From Nothopassalora personata (taxonomy: Eukaryota; Ascomycota; Dothideomycetes; Mycosphaerellales; Mycosphaerellaceae), in NCBI GenBank assembly GCA_033816765.1, contig CM066292.1, positions 4,650,001 through 4,714,000 of the forward strand: a stretch of 64,000 nucleotides of DNA, written 5' to 3'. The notes under the pieces are model-generated. The model ran no database searches, was not told the origin of the DNA, and was given only the letters and a program-made list of their open reading frames with translations. A program made the translations under genes and the position numbers. Shown here piece after piece: positions 53,601-64,000 of the stretch; the first letter of the stretch is position 1; each line of letters opens with the position of its first letter.

Positions 53601-55392
53601 CGACGGCATGACTTACACCAATGTTATGACAGTCACCGACAGACTCACTAAGGAAGTGGAACTGATACCCATCGGCGCGATGACAGCGCAGAACGCGGCG
53701 CGACTTTTCTTAAAGCACGTGTTCACCCGGCATGGCCTCCCAGAAACCATCACGTCTGATCGCGGAAAGCAGTTCATCGCCACTTTCTGGAAGCGCCTAT
53801 GCAAGATGCTGCGCATCAGCAGGAAGCTGAGTTCCTCCTACCACCCTGAAACGGATGGGCAATCAGAACGCACTAACCAAGAGATGGAACAGTACTTACG
53901 CACCTTCACGAATGAGGCACAGAGCGACTGGGCCGACTGGCTGTGCTTAGCGCAGTTCGCTATTAACAACCGAGTGTCGGAGACCACTGGAGTGTCACCG
54001 TTCTACGCCAATGTTGGATATAACCCAGAGTTCACCGAGCGTATCGATTTGCAAGCAGGCAAGGACCGACACATGACAACCCTTCAGCGACTCGACAGCA
54101 AGTCAGCCGAAGCCTTCGCCAAACGCATCTGTGAGCTACATCGCAATCTTCAAGAGAACATGAGGATGTCACAGGCGCTGCAAGCCGAAGCAGCAAACAG
54201 GCACCGAAGCATCCCACCAGACTACAAGGTTGGCGACTGGGTGTATCTAAGCACGAAGAACATTCGCACCACTCGACCATCCAAGAAGCTGGACCGCAGA
54301 TATGCAGGACCGTACCAGATCACGGAGGTGATGCCCGCTAGGCTGTCATACAAGCTGAACCTGTCGGATGCATTGAGCGGACTCGATAATTGCTTCCACA
54401 CCTCCCTGTTACAGCGAGCCGACAACCCCGATCTCCCACCGCTCGAGGGACAGCACCTGGCACCGCCGCCGCCAGTGGCCATCGAACCCGACACAACTGC
54501 AGCTGACGCAGTCGCCGATGTCACAGTCACAGCCCCGGCACCAGAATATGAGGTGGACAAGATCTTGGACATGTACACGCGGAAGCGCGCAGGCAAAGTG
54601 AAGAAGGGAAAGAAGCGCAAGGTGGACACTTGGTACAAGGTGCGATGGACTGGCTATCAGGATATGGAGGCCGGAGAGACTTGGCAACCTGCAGAGGACC
54701 TGTTTGTGAGGGCAGCCGCCGCTCTTGCGGACTTTCACCACAGCCGGCCGGATTTGCCCACGCCTCAGGGCTTCGCAACGCCATCTGACTGGTCTCCAGT
54801 CAATGAGGTGCTCGGACTTAACACGATCAGGGTCGACAGAGACACCGCCACAAATAAGCCTAGCCGAGCCTTGCCTCTGATAGAATCTGGTCAGCGCATG
54901 TTCACTACGCACCGCTACGATGATCAGGTTACAGGAAAGTCCGTCGTCCCAACTGAGGATCACGGTGCAAGCCGCCGCCCTCAGCTCTACGACAGAACAG
55001 ACAGTTGTACCGATGTTCTAGCGAACCCTGCAGAGCCTGCATTGATACCCAACCTTGGTCAAAAGGATCAGACGCGAGCGTTCGCCGAAGAGGGGCTTAG
55101 GCCCTGGGCGTGCCAGCAGTATGAGCAAACAGAGTCTGATGCGCAAGCCGCAGCAGTAGTGACAGAGATGGAGGACGACCTTGAAGACGATTGGACGTTT
55201 GCACGATTATGGAGTTCGACAGGCAAGGGTGATAAGTGGCCGCACAAGACGATGGATAGGCGAGTTAATGGACTGAACGCTCAGAGGACTGAGACGAGTT
55301 TTGAGAGGGGGGGTACTGTCACGGGCAGCCCGCGACCCTTCACTGACGATGCGTCGTCCCGGCGGAACCTCGGACCTTCCGCATCGGGTTAG
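50569..55392 (+). CDS. pol: Pol polyprotein of element D (protease, RT, RNase H, integrase, chromodomain)
   Basis: About 1,600 residues in the -1 frame relative to gag. Numbering from 50590: protease with LVDSAST (Asp ~69); RT ~350-560 with RVCIDYRGLNAITIKNRYP, LVLPFGLCNGPASF and the catalytic YLDDVLIFS (~488); RNase H ~640-750 (ETDSSDF, YDKELLAIIKAFEEWR). Integrase has an HHCC zinc domain (HDTLAAGHPGR ... CRRC, ~923-960) and DDE residues at VDFVVDLPPS (~993), TSDRGKQF (~1057) and ETDGQSERTNQ (~1092), plus the GPY motif YAGPYQI (~1238). A chromodomain at ~1320-1375 (YEVDKILDMY, YKVRWTGYQD, ETWQPAEDL) marks it as a chromovirus and would guide integration to modified histones. A 210-residue tail follows and the stop lies inside the 3' LTR. 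Confidence 0.95.
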   Translation, partial: WRGHCLSVADSGQPNNQGQKEHEIERHRVQEQDTDTDYGEELKISACALEPQQPDVHPHIVLPVMIQHGKARGLVDSASTSLFLDWKFTRKHRIPLIPLVRNKNLTLGDGKAAARRITHVALVDVDIDGHHEQMLCYITDLEYDIVLGLPWLSTHNPNIFWETGEVALRSDYCFGHCLKNKTSTTVQSLNHRHRQRKEAMKYGPEPFTDDRSFTAGGAEAELNLSSMGLYDDDEEVECIGVTQRAFEMYAHRPGAECFYILSTGKEDEEGDGEIKLSAMAADDLDQFLNKEFNHNPKEKLPPEYHDLVDAFSAKDHEGLPPHRPGIDHEIHIKPDGPQEPPYRKPYGLAPQENEAVKKWVTEQEQQGKVRPAGQKTSQSPAPVLVVRKPGGGLRVCIDYRGLNAITIKNRYPIPLIQETLNRMHGKRYFTKLDIVAAFNKLRIAEGHEWLTAFATRYGVYECLVLPFGLCNGPASFQSYINSVLQEHLDDFVSAYLDDVLIFSDTLEEHIEHVRKVLAKLRDAGLTVDIDKCEFHQQRVKYLGLIITPDGIEMDPEKLECIQSWEAPSNLKDVQAFLGFANFYRRFIEAFSRLAAPLTELTKSNGPSNHKNRRVDWTPACQAAFDALKAAFSKAGMLAHYVPGRQTVVETDSSDFVNAGVLSQYDEEGVLHPVAFYSKKLSPQECNYEIYDKELLAIIKAFEEWRPELACEADDDTIEPVKVFTDHKNLEYFMTTKQLNRRQARWAEFLSQFNFRIVYRPGVQGTKPDSLTRRSQDLPQGVDDPRNQHQHQTLLPPERFLKIDSMRATVEDAAEDVAPVENTPTAPIEEALNPEATEFIPSTQTQTASETEQEAELEYRMTMAYAADADLKSAIRALQKGETPALLQKAKVHPVHCKVEGDLLYVRNQYNDWSLWVPEDQKLRTRIVKMNHDTLAAGHPGRARTYELVAREFYWPGLARSVRRYNANCRRCRTTKSVHTQPPGLLHPLSVPERPWQHIAVDFVVDLPPSELDGMTYTNVMTVTDRLTKEVELIPIGAMTAQNAARLFLKHVFTRHGLPETITSDRGKQFIATFWKRLCKMLRISRKLSSSYHPETDGQSERTNQEMEQYLRTFTNEAQSDWADWLCLAQFAINNRVSETTGVSPFYANVGYNPEFTERIDLQAGKDRHMTTLQRLDSKSAEAFAKRICELHRNLQENMRMSQALQAEAANRHRSIPPDYKVGDWVYLSTKNIRTTRPSKKLDRRYAGPYQITEVMPARLSYKLNLSDALSGLDNCFHTSLLQRADNPDLPPLEGQHLAPPPPVAIEPDTTAADAVADVTVTAPAPEYEVDKILDMYTRKRAGKVKKGKKRKVDTWYKVRWTGYQDMEAGETWQPAEDLFVRAAAALADFHHSRPDLPTPQGFATPSDWSPVNEVLGLNTIRVDRDTATNKPSRALPLIESGQRMFTTHRYDDQVTGKSVVPTEDHGASRRPQLYDRTDSCTDVLANPAEPALIPNLGQKDQTRAFAEEGLRPWACQQYEQTESDAQAAAVVTEMEDDLEDDWTFARLWSSTGKGDKWPHKTMDRRVNGLNAQRTETSFERGGTVTGSPRPFTDDASSRRNLGPSASG
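55303..55313 (+). promoter_or_regulatory. Polypurine tract of element D
   Basis: GAGAGGGGGGG, 3 nt before the 3' LTR, primes plus-strand DNA synthesis. It lies inside the pol reading frame. Confidence 0.85.
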
Positions 55393-55500
55393 CGCGGCTT
55401 GGCGTTGCTTTATCTATCCGCCGCGCCTCGCGCTCCTCTTTCGTAGCTTCGTAGAACAACAACTATCTCATTCGGACCCTATGGTACGCGCGCCCTTACA
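55317..55500 (+). repeat. 3' LTR of element D
   Basis: 184 bp, identical by eye to 48201-48384. The pol frame ends within it at 55392. Confidence 0.96.
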
Positions 55501-55505
55501 CCGTG
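55501..55505. repeat. Target-site duplication of element D (right)
   Basis: CCGTG, matching 48196-48200. Confidence 0.95.
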
Positions 55506-56315
55506 CTTTTAATACGCGAAGCTAGGATTACTAGTTCCTCTCTAGTTATTAGGATGTTATGAAACTTAACGATTGCGGACCGTAGGCTAGGCGTAAGCTT
55601 AGCGAGCATGTGTCGTACGCGTTACGCCTCCGTATAGTCCCCTAACTAATCCTCTATAACATCTAGCTTAGTCGTAAACTAACGTACTATCTAGTTGTCC
55701 TTCTATTTCACCGCCTTATACTCTAACATTACGTTAAGTACGCGGTTTATAGGGTTACCGTATACGTCTCGATAGAACTCCTTAAAGTCCTAGTATATAT
55801 ACCCTTTAAGGTTAAGGACGCTATAGTTAGCGTGCTATCGCTCACTTGCCTCTCCGCTTAGGTACATAACCCTATATAGGACCTTTAACTCGTTCGTCCT
55901 ATACGTGCCGCCTAAGAGGGTAAAGATAAGAGAGAGCTCCCTTAGGAATACCCGTGCTTTCTTAATCGAGTCCCCTCTAAAAGGCGTAGGTTCTTTAAGA
56001 CGTAAACGTGTCGTATACGATGCGACCGCGCCTCGAGCTACGATATTATCGTTAGTCACTATAGATGGAGGAGGGGGAGGGGGAGTAGGGGATAGTTCTC
56101 CGCCGGATTCGCCCTAAGGGTCCGCCGGTAGTACGCTTACGTCCCGTAAGATCTCTAACTGTTTAATCTCCCTCTATATCTCCTTCTCCTTAACCTCTAC
56201 CCGAAGGGCATCCCTCCTTACGACTAAGGCTACACGCCTCGCTTATTACTAGGCCCTAGGGCTTAGGGGAGCCGTAGGCGTAGCGCTACTATCGTCGCGT
56301 TCGGACTCTATAGCG
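55506..56315 (-). pseudogene. gag of Gypsy A (unit 2), 5' part separated by element D
   Basis: Copy of 29356-30165. The open piece at 55835-56059 encodes the same 74 residues as 29685-29909 (FRGDSIKKARVFLRELSLIF), the Gag N-terminal region. Confidence 0.75.
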
Positions 56316-56348
56316 TGTATAGATTATAACGAAGAGAAGAATTAGAAC

Positions 56349-56543
56349 TGTTAAGGGATGTCGTAATATATAACACGCCCACGACCTCTAGTCGTAGATG
56401 AACTAATTCTTACCTTTTGTTTAAGACGCATTACGCGTCGCAAGGTGTACGCATACGTGTCACGTGCGGCTTAGTAGCCGGTCGCGACCGTATGTTACAT
56501 GTAAGGCTATATGTAAGGGTTAGCTACTAGGCTGCCCCTTATA
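56349..56543 (-). repeat. 5' LTR of Gypsy A (unit 2)
   Basis: Copy of 30199-30393. Confidence 0.85.
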
Positions 56544-56545
56544 GA

Positions 56546-57457
56546 TTCCCTTAAGCGTTTATAACGGATAGAGATAAGCTATTTATATTAAACTACTAGA
56601 AGACGCTTATAGGAACGATCGGAATTAAATATAAGCTATTAATAGCATATTATCCGGAAATAGACGGACAAACCGAAAGGATAAATTAAACGCTAGAACA
56701 ATACCTACGACACTACATCAATTATGCATAAGATAACTAGGTTTCATTACTGCTAATAGCGTAGATTGCACTAAACAACCATAAATCGGAGACAACTTTA
56801 ACGATACTATTCTATGCGAACTTTAGTAAAGATCCTAACCTATTTAGAACACCTAGATCCTACCTGTAAGCCGAAAGAGCGATCGTAACGACGGACACTC
56901 TTAAGGAAGTGTATAAAGAAACACGTAAGGCGATTAAAGATATATAACATAAACTGTCTTAATAACGGTAGGACATAAGAAAAATGGCACCTCTACTAAA
57001 AGAGGGGGATAAGGTCTATCTCCTTATAAAAAACTTAAGAATAAGGAGATAGACTAAGAAACTGGATTACGTTAAGGTCGGACTATTTCTTATCGATAAA
57101 GTTATAGGACTAGTTAACTACCGCCTACGACTACCACTAGACGTAAAAATCCACCTAGTCTTCTATATCTCTAAGTTAGAACCCGTAGATACCGAAACAC
57201 CCTACTAGGAAAGCTTCCATTTCGAGCCGGAAGTAGAAAACGAATTTAAAGTCGAAAGAATCCTAGATAAGAAAGGTTAGCGATACCTTGTTAAATGGAA
57301 AGGATACGACGAATTAGAAAATACCTAGGAACTAGAAAAGAACCTATAAAACTGTTAATAAAAGATCCGAGAATACTATAAGAAAAATAAAGACCTATAA
57401 GTTAACCCGCGGAGAGTAGTTCGGGTTCCTCCTAGAACTCGTTACCGAGACCCTTAA
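56546..57457 (+). pseudogene. Integrase end and chromodomain of Gypsy C (unit 2)
   Basis: Copy of 30396-31307 with the same RIP stops. Confidence 0.8.
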
Positions 57458-57959
57458 TAGCACCCTATGTGCCTAGTAACAAGTTAAGAGCTAGACCCTT
57501 ATAAGGGATATCCGAAGGAAGTAAAGAAGCCTCTTCTATCTCCTACTCCTCGATCTCCCTTTCCTTAACGGAAATCGCCTCCTCGGCGCGACGATCTACT
57601 AGATCCATCTACTAGCGTAAGCGCTCCTTACGCGCGCGAGCAATCTTTAGGTCCTCGAGAGCCTTCTTATAAACCCGCATCGCCTCCTCCTAAGCGGACC
57701 GAGACTCCTAGATTTTCTAACGAAGACGAGCCTTCTCCTCTACTAACCTCTTAAACTCCGACTAAGTTACTCTTACATCGCACCTTTAGCCGCGACGAAG
57801 ACACTTACTATACTTCCCGGAACGAATGTGCACCTTACACACGCGACTATGCTTTTCACACGTTAAGCATTTCTTAACTATAACTTCTCTCGCGGATTTA
57901 ACGAACTCGTAGAGACGGCGGCGACGGATAGTACTAGAAGGGCGTTAGTGGATAGGCAT
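57402..57959 (-). pseudogene. Accessory Zn2Cys6-like ORF of Gypsy C (unit 2)
   Basis: Copy of 31252-31809, ATG at 57959, same Cys pattern and the same stops. Confidence 0.7.
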
Positions 57960-58050
57960 CGTAAAAGGAAGAAGCTATACGCGAATACATAGAGGATACC
58001 GTTCGTTATAAGTAAGCTTAAGGGACTAAGCTAGGCTAGAAGGGGGATAG

Positions 58051-58415
58051 TGTTACGGTTCGGTCTAAACGGTAGCCCCGACTAGACACACGTAACACTA
58101 ATTACTTAGAGACACGTAATACTAATTATCTAGACACACGTGACACTAATCACTTCACGGACTAATTAGTGTAATTAGTATACTTAGTAGGACTGATTAA
58201 GGTAATTATACTAAGCTATAGGCTCTACGCCGCGAATCTCTTTTATATTTAGGAACGCTAAGAACCCTTATAGTTTCGATGCGTTTAACTTATGTTACTA
58301 TCTTACTAATTGGAATACAACTCTTATTCCTATTATTTATCTTCGCTTAGCTTACTTTAGCCTCTCTAAAGAATACCGCCACGTCACTTAACTTATCTCT
58401 CCTTTAAGACTAGCC
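58051..58415 (+). repeat. 3' LTR of Gypsy C (unit 2)
   Basis: Copy of 31901-32265; right end approximate. Confidence 0.65.
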
Positions 58416-61400
58416 CTAGAACGAGATAATAATAAGGGGACACCCGCGTACGCTTTACCGGCGCCTCTACTACTACTGCCCCCTCCTCCGCCGCCGCTAC
58501 TACGTCCGTAGTTCTATAGTAAGAGTAGAATAGGGCCCTTAATAGGCTCTTCGAGCTCGGCCGTACTATAATTAACATACGTGTCGTATACGTGTCCTAT
58601 ACTAACCGTAGTTATAGTTCCTATAGGCTAGAAACATCGATACTACTACGGCCGATAGGGCCTTCTTACTACTAGCCCTACGGGGCGAGTATAATAAGGA
58701 GGATAATAAGGAGGATAATAACGAGTAATCGCGCGCTCCGCGTATATTAGCCGCCTACTACGCGCCTATCTCCTATCTACGTAGCGCCGTAGCGCGCCCT
58801 ATAAAAGTTTATTTTTAAAATAAATACTCTTCTCTCTACTCTTCTCTCTTCTTACCTCCCTCTCTAATGTTATTACTATCGGGGGTGTTCGCTCGACTAA
58901 GTAAGCGAGCCTTTTAGTCCGATAGAAGACACTATAGGTTAGTGTCTTCTATACTAGTTATAGCTAAGTATACTATCGGGGGTAGAGGTCCTTATATCTA
59001 GCTACCGGAGGGTTAAGGCCTAAATGCATAACCTATACCCTTATTTTAGCGCCTTATACGGCCTTCGTAGGTACCTTATATTTAACTACTATACGCGTAG
59101 CCTTCGCGGATCCTTCCGCCGGCTTATACCGTCTTCGCTAATGCCTTATATTCGGCTACTATACGCGTAGTATTCGCGAGTCCTTATGCTAGCTCCTAGC
59201 TATTATACTCTTCTAGCTAGCCCTTCTATCGTACTAGGTACTACACTTTACCCTTATGCCTACGCTTTCCTAGTACTGCCTCTACTTTATATTCCCCGTC
59301 CTTATTAGCGAGGGCTATAGTACCTCTATCCTTCTCGCTACCCGCGTACGGCTCGAGGAGGGATACATAGAATATATTATAAATTCTTAAGTCGGCTAGT
59401 AGTACTAGGCGGTACGCCTACGAACCGATAGCGTCGATAATGCGGTACGGTCTAATAAACTTCGGACCTATCTTCTTCTTCGGTAATGCTAACCTTAGGT
59501 TCTTCGTAGATAATAAGACTATATCGCCTACGCGATAGCTCTTAGCCTTATAAGTCTTACTATAGTAGCGGGTCTAATCGGCTACTACGATTTCCTAACG
59601 CTTCGTAAGCATAGCGCGCATCTCTCGTATACGGTTAACTAAGTCTACCGCTACTAGTACCTCCCCTTCCCGGATCCCGCCTCGAGATCCTATAGGTATT
59701 AGGGCAATCTTAGGTCTCTAACTATACGCTATCTCGAATGGGCTTATACGTAGCGTAGGGTAGACGCTATTATTATATATAAATTTAGCAATAGCTAGCT
59801 ACTTAGCCTACTCTATCTAGTTCTCGCTATAGTAATAACGAAGGTACTATTCTAAGATTTAGTTTACCCTCTTAGTCTAGCCGTTAGTCTAAGGGTAGAA
59901 AGCTATAGATAGCTTACGCTTTACCTACGCCTCGAAGTAGAAGTTACTCTAGGACTTGCTCGTAAATACTAACCCGCGGTTACTTACTATACCCGCTAGT
60001 ATACTATAATACCGTACGACTTCGTCTCGTAAGATCCTCGTAAGCTCCGCCGCTATATATATCTTAGTCGTAGGAATGTACAAGTTCATTTTAGAGTAGC
60101 GATTGACGATTACTAGGATTGCATTATATACGTATTCTCCTCGCTTACTTAGCGGTAGGTCCGTAATGAAATCTATAGTAATTTCCTACTATAGACCGTC
60201 TAGCCTAGGTAGTAGCTATAGCTCGCCGTAGGGTCGATAGCGCCTTGCCTTCGAGGTCTAATAAGCCCTATAGTTTCTTATATACTCCCTTACTTCCTTA
60301 CTAAGTAATTTCTACTAGTAATAACGTCGTAGTAGCTCTTTAGTCTTTACCTTACTAAAGTGCCCTACTAGTAGGTCGTTATAATGTATGTAGAGTAGCT
60401 ATGCTCTTACTATATAGTCTTCGGGTACTACAATCGCGTTCCCGCGATATACTAACCCGTCTTTTATATACTAGTCCTTAGCGTCCCCTTCGCTAGGCGC
60501 CTACGATAAGTATACGACGTACCTATCGTCTCTCCCCTATACGATTTTTATTAGTAGTGTAAGTAGATTACCTAGGCCGCCCTACATTATTATAGCGTAT
60601 ACTCTTACTAGTAGCGATCGGGTCCCCTACGGCTCGTAGGCTCCTACTACTATTATCGTCGCCTTATCCTACATCTTCTCGTAGGTAGCGGTTACGCGCC
60701 TTACTATAGGCTCGTCCTCTCTTAATAGGGATTCCTTCTAGAAAGATAGCTTACTTTATAGCGTAGGAAGTAAGTTCGACGTCTACTACGCTACGCGTAC
60801 GTAGTTACTACGTTGCGATAGCGTATCGGCTAGGTTACTCTTCCCCGACCTATGCTCTACTATAAAGTCGAAAGATTATAGAAACGTCGCCTATCGAGCT
60901 TACCTCCCGTTTAGCTACTTTACTACTATAAAACCCTATAGGTTCGTATAGTCGACTAGTACCTAAACCGTATACGATACGCCTTTAAGGTACGGTCGCT
61001 AATACTTAAATGCCTCTACTACTACGAGTAGCTCTTAGTTATAGGTCTTATAATTGCACTCGGTAGGTATTATCTTACGAGAATAGAAGGCAATTAGATA
61101 CTACTTAGTCCGAAATAGCTAAGAGATAATGCCTATAATCGTAAAGCCTAAGGTATCCGTTTTAACCCTCGTACGTAACGAAGGATCGAAGTGCCTTAGG
61201 ATAGGTGCTCCGAGGAACCTAGCTTTTAGCCGTTAGAATGCTTACTCCTCGTAAGCGGACTACATAAGAGGCCCTTGCTTCTTACTATTCTTATATCCCT
61301 TTAGTAGGTCTATTAATAGCTTCGTAATCCTCGAGTACCCTTCGATAAAGCGCCTATAGAAGTTATAGAATCCTAGGAAGGATTAAACCTTATAAAAACT

Positions 61401-64000
61401 CGTAGGCGTAGGCTATTCCTCGATTGCGGCTACCCTACTCCTATCTATCGATACGCCTACGACACTTACGATAAACCCTAGGAACTCGGTATTCTCCTAG
61501 AAGAAGCTACACTTCTTTAGGTTCGTAAATAGGGCGAACTTTCGTAGCCTCTCTAGTACCGCGCGTACGGCTCGTACGTACTCTTTACGCGTTACGCTAT
61601 AGATAAGGATGTTATCTAGGTAGACTACGTAGATATCGTCTACTAACCTAGTAAGGGCCTTATTAATGTACCCCTAAAAGGTAGCTAGTACGTTAGTTAA
61701 CCTAAAAGGTATAACTAAGTACTCGTAGTAACCGTATCGCATGCGAAACGTAGTCTTCTACTCGTCTCCTCGCTTAATAGGAATACGGTAGTAGGCATCC
61801 TATAGGTCGATTATAGTAAAGAGCCTAGCGCCCTATAGCCTATCTAAGGTCTTACTAATTAGGGGTAGTAGGTACCGGTTCTTTACTATAATCTTATTTA
61901 GGCCTCTATAATCTACATAGAGCCTAAGAGTACTATTCTTCTTTAGCACGAATAGGATAGGCGTACCCGCCTCGCTTATGGATCGCCTAATCCACCCCTT
62001 CTCTATTACTTACGTAAGGTACTCCTTTAAGGCCTCTAGCTTAGTTAAGGACTAGTAGTATAGCGGCTTAAAAGGGGGTTTCTTTCCTTTAACGAGATTA
62101 ATCGTATACTTAACCCCGTCGGGCATCTTACGCTTCGCCTACTTATTAGGTACGTATACATCTCGGAAGTCTATAAATTCTTTAGGCTACGAGGGGCCCT
62201 CTCCTTCGGATACTACTATAGTAATAACCCGAACACTTATCGTATAAACCTACTTTAAGCTCTCGAGATCCTTAAGGAACTCGCGTACGTTACGCTACTA
62301 AATCGTAGGCGTCTCTATACCGTAGTACTACTAGTTATCCTTATCGGCCTTTACTATCCGATTACAATACCGCTAGGGTCTACCTAAAATGACTAACGGC
62401 CTACCTATAGGCGCTATATAGTAGATAGCGTCGCTTACGCGCTCTACTCCTACATCGTTAGCTAGTCGCACGCGAACCGTATAGGCGCCGTAGTAATGCC
62501 CCTAGTCCTACGCGTACGACTCTAGATTTAGAAGCCTTATACTACTAATAGGCTATATCTAGTATTAGAGTATATACTCGTACGATACTAAGCTTAAATC
62601 TACACCGTTATCTAGAAGAAACGTAGCCTCGCGAAAGCCCTTACGCGTCTCGACGGCGCCTCGTAAGTAACGCGCTAGACTCGTATTAACTTACCTTAAG
62701 GGGTCTATATAGAAACTCGGACTTAGGAGCGACCCTTACCTAGTCCTCTACCTTTTCCCTATTCGCCCTTCTTAGTTAAAGCCTCGATAGTTTCTAACCT
62801 ACGAACCGCTTACGCGTCGCGGTCTTTCTATAGGTGTCTATTCCGGTACTCCGTCTTATAGTAACCCTTCCTACCGTAGCCGTAGTACTCTACTTTCGAC
62901 TTCTAGCTAGTTAAAGACGAGCTACCGGCGTCTCGCTACTAACTCGCACCCGAGGCGCCTAGTACTTAACTCTACTTCTATTACTTTAGGCGATCGACCC
63001 GCTTATGTACGCCCTTAGCTTTACGCTTATAACGTATATACTACCCGCGGTCGTGCCCTCCGCTACTACCTCGGTACTCGGTACTTTCGATACGCGAGGC
63101 TAGGACTACTAGGTCTTCTCTAGTCGTAGGGATATTATAGTAGCTAACGATAGCGGACCGTAAGCGAGGCGTAAGCTTCGCTAGTAGGTGCCGTATACGT
63201 TACGCTTCCGAGTAGTCGCCTAACTAGTCCTCTATAACATCTAGCTTAGTCGCGAACTGTCGCGCTATCTAGTTATCCTTCTATCTCGTAACCTCGTACT
63301 TTAATATAACGTTAAGTACGCGATTTATAGGATCGCCGTATACGTCTCGATAGAACTCCTTAAAGTCCTAGTATATATACTCTATAAGGTTAACGGCGCT
63401 ATAGTTAGTATACTATCGCTCGCTTACCTCTCCGCTAAGATATATAACCCTATATAGGACCTTTAATTCGTCTATCGCGTATATAGTACCTAAGAGGGCA
63501 AAGATAAGTAAGAGCTCCCAAAGGAATACCCTTACCTTCCTTATCGAATCCCCTCTAAAAGGCGTCGGCTCTTTTAGACGCGGTCGCGTCGTATACGCTA
63601 CGGCCGCGCCTCGTACTGTAATATTATTATTAGTAGTTATAGAGATAGAGGTAGGGGTTGTAGTAGGGAGGTAACATTCTCTCCTCCCTCCTATACGCTC
63701 TAGAGGCGGTACGCTTATAGCGCGTAAGATCTCTAGCCGCTCGATCTCCCGCTATATCTCTTACTCTTTAATCTTAGCCCGTAAGGCCTCTCTTCTCGTA
63801 ACTAAGGCTATACGACGCGCCTACTACTATACTCTAGGGCTTAGGGGCGGCGTAGGCGACTCGCCGTCGTATACGTTACGATCGGGCTCTATAGTGTATA
63901 TAGATTATAACGAAGGGAAGCTTTAGAACTATAAGGGCCGTAAGGCTATAAGGGGATGTCGTAATATATAGCATACCTACGATCTTCTAATCGTAGATAA
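58416..64000 (-). mobile_element. Gypsy element B (unit 2), runs off the window
   Basis: Copy of 32266-38280 without the 0.43 kb insert: the uninterrupted site reads GTTCTATAGTAAGAG at 58511-58525. Contains the RIPed gag-pol of the A family and the start of its 5' LTR (63947-64000). Confidence 0.85.
58874..58983. repeat. Structured 110-bp box (unit 2)
   Basis: Copy of 33154-33263 with both hairpins and the TACTATCGGGGGT direct repeats. Confidence 0.85.

Larger units (their letters stand above)
48201..55500 (+). mobile_element. Gypsy element D: intact Ty3/Gypsy chromovirus
   Basis: 7.3 kb. 184-bp LTRs at 48201-48384 and 55317-55500, identical by eye, TG...CA ends, 5-bp target duplication CCGTG. 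Complete gag and pol frames, chromodomain, purine tract and candidate self-priming site. GC-rich, rich in CpA and TpG, so not RIPed, and inserted into already RIPed DNA of unit 2 (the empty site is 29351-29355 in unit 1). It appears young and potentially active. Confidence 0.96.
42640..56543 (-). mobile_element. Gypsy element A, unit 2 copy, split by element D
   Basis: Same RIPed element as 23795-30393. LTRs at 42640-42834 and 56349-56543. Intact element D sits in its gag region between the two copies of CCGTG (48196-48200 and 55501-55505). RIP mutations are shared with the unit 1 copy. Confidence 0.9.
56544..58415 (+). mobile_element. Gypsy element C 3' fragment (unit 2)
   Basis: Copy of 30394-32265: integrase end and chromodomain, antisense Zn-cluster ORF, purine tract and LTR from 58051. 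Confidence 0.85.
39613..64000 (+). repeat. Tandem segmental duplication, unit 2 (runs off the window)
   Basis: Direct repeat of 20780-38280 as far as the window goes, enlarged by element D (48201-55500 plus 5-bp target duplication) and lacking the 0.43 kb non-LTR insert. The window ends inside the LTR of element B; the inverted-repeat right arm and the truncated A-family end would lie beyond 64000 if the unit is complete. Confidence 0.95.

Noticed and set aside
20780..64000. Idea that the tandem duplication is only an assembly artefact
   Set aside because: Units differ by a clean 7.3 kb insertion with target duplication, a 0.43 kb insertion, a microsatellite and base changes, and the junction is a unique sequence. 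False joining of two haplotypes still cannot be fully excluded from sequence alone.

Overview
The window is nuclear DNA of a filamentous ascomycete. Short GT-AG introns (about 47-77 bp) with CTAAC/CTGAC-type branch sites, typical fungal protein families (Ufd1, GPR1/FUN34/YaaH transporter, M18 aminopeptidase with a fungal repeat motif) and extreme repeat-induced point mutation (RIP) support this. Gene style suggests a Dothideomycete, but that is an inference.

1-20.8 kb is ordinary gene space on both strands. It holds a Gly/Met-rich hypothetical protein, ufd1 (first exon is only the start codon), an intron-containing tRNA-Ala(AGC), a vacuolar aminopeptidase I-like protein with a long repeat-bearing N-terminal extension, a possible small membrane protein, a four-exon GPR1/FUN34/YaaH transporter, a large mitochondrial membrane protein, a 2EXR/F-box-like protein, a tiny Ala/Lys/Pro-rich protein, a dispersed 5S rRNA gene and a Thr-rich secreted protein. 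It ends in decayed sequence with an MFS transporter pseudogene.

20.8-64 kb is a recent tandem direct duplication of an 18.8 kb unit. Unit 1 is 20780-39612; unit 2 is 39613 to beyond the window end. Each unit carries an intact three-exon gene for a small secreted protein, then a heavily RIP-mutated nest of Ty3/Gypsy chromoviruses. The nest holds element A (minus strand, both LTRs), a 3' fragment of element C (plus strand) and a 3'-truncated element B (minus strand, same family as A), bounded by a 248-bp inverted repeat. The two units share the same RIP mutations, so RIP came first and the duplication second.

After the duplication, unit 2 received an intact, un-RIPed Gypsy chromovirus (element D, 48201-55500; LTRs identical by eye, 5-bp target duplication CCGTG). 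Unit 1 carries a 0.43 kb non-LTR-like insertion that unit 2 lacks. D encodes gag and pol in a -1 frame relationship, with a slippery heptamer GGGAAAT plus a downstream stem-loop that contains the gag stop. Both D and the A family have a 9-nt sequence just inside the 5' LTR that is complementary to their own LTR, as in self-priming Tf1/sushi-type elements.

The least described feature is architectural. Two different RIPed chromovirus families (A/B and C) each carry an extra Cys-rich ORF between pol and the 3' LTR, antisense to pol. The one in C reads as a Zn(II)2Cys6-type cluster followed by a coiled coil once RIP changes are allowed for.
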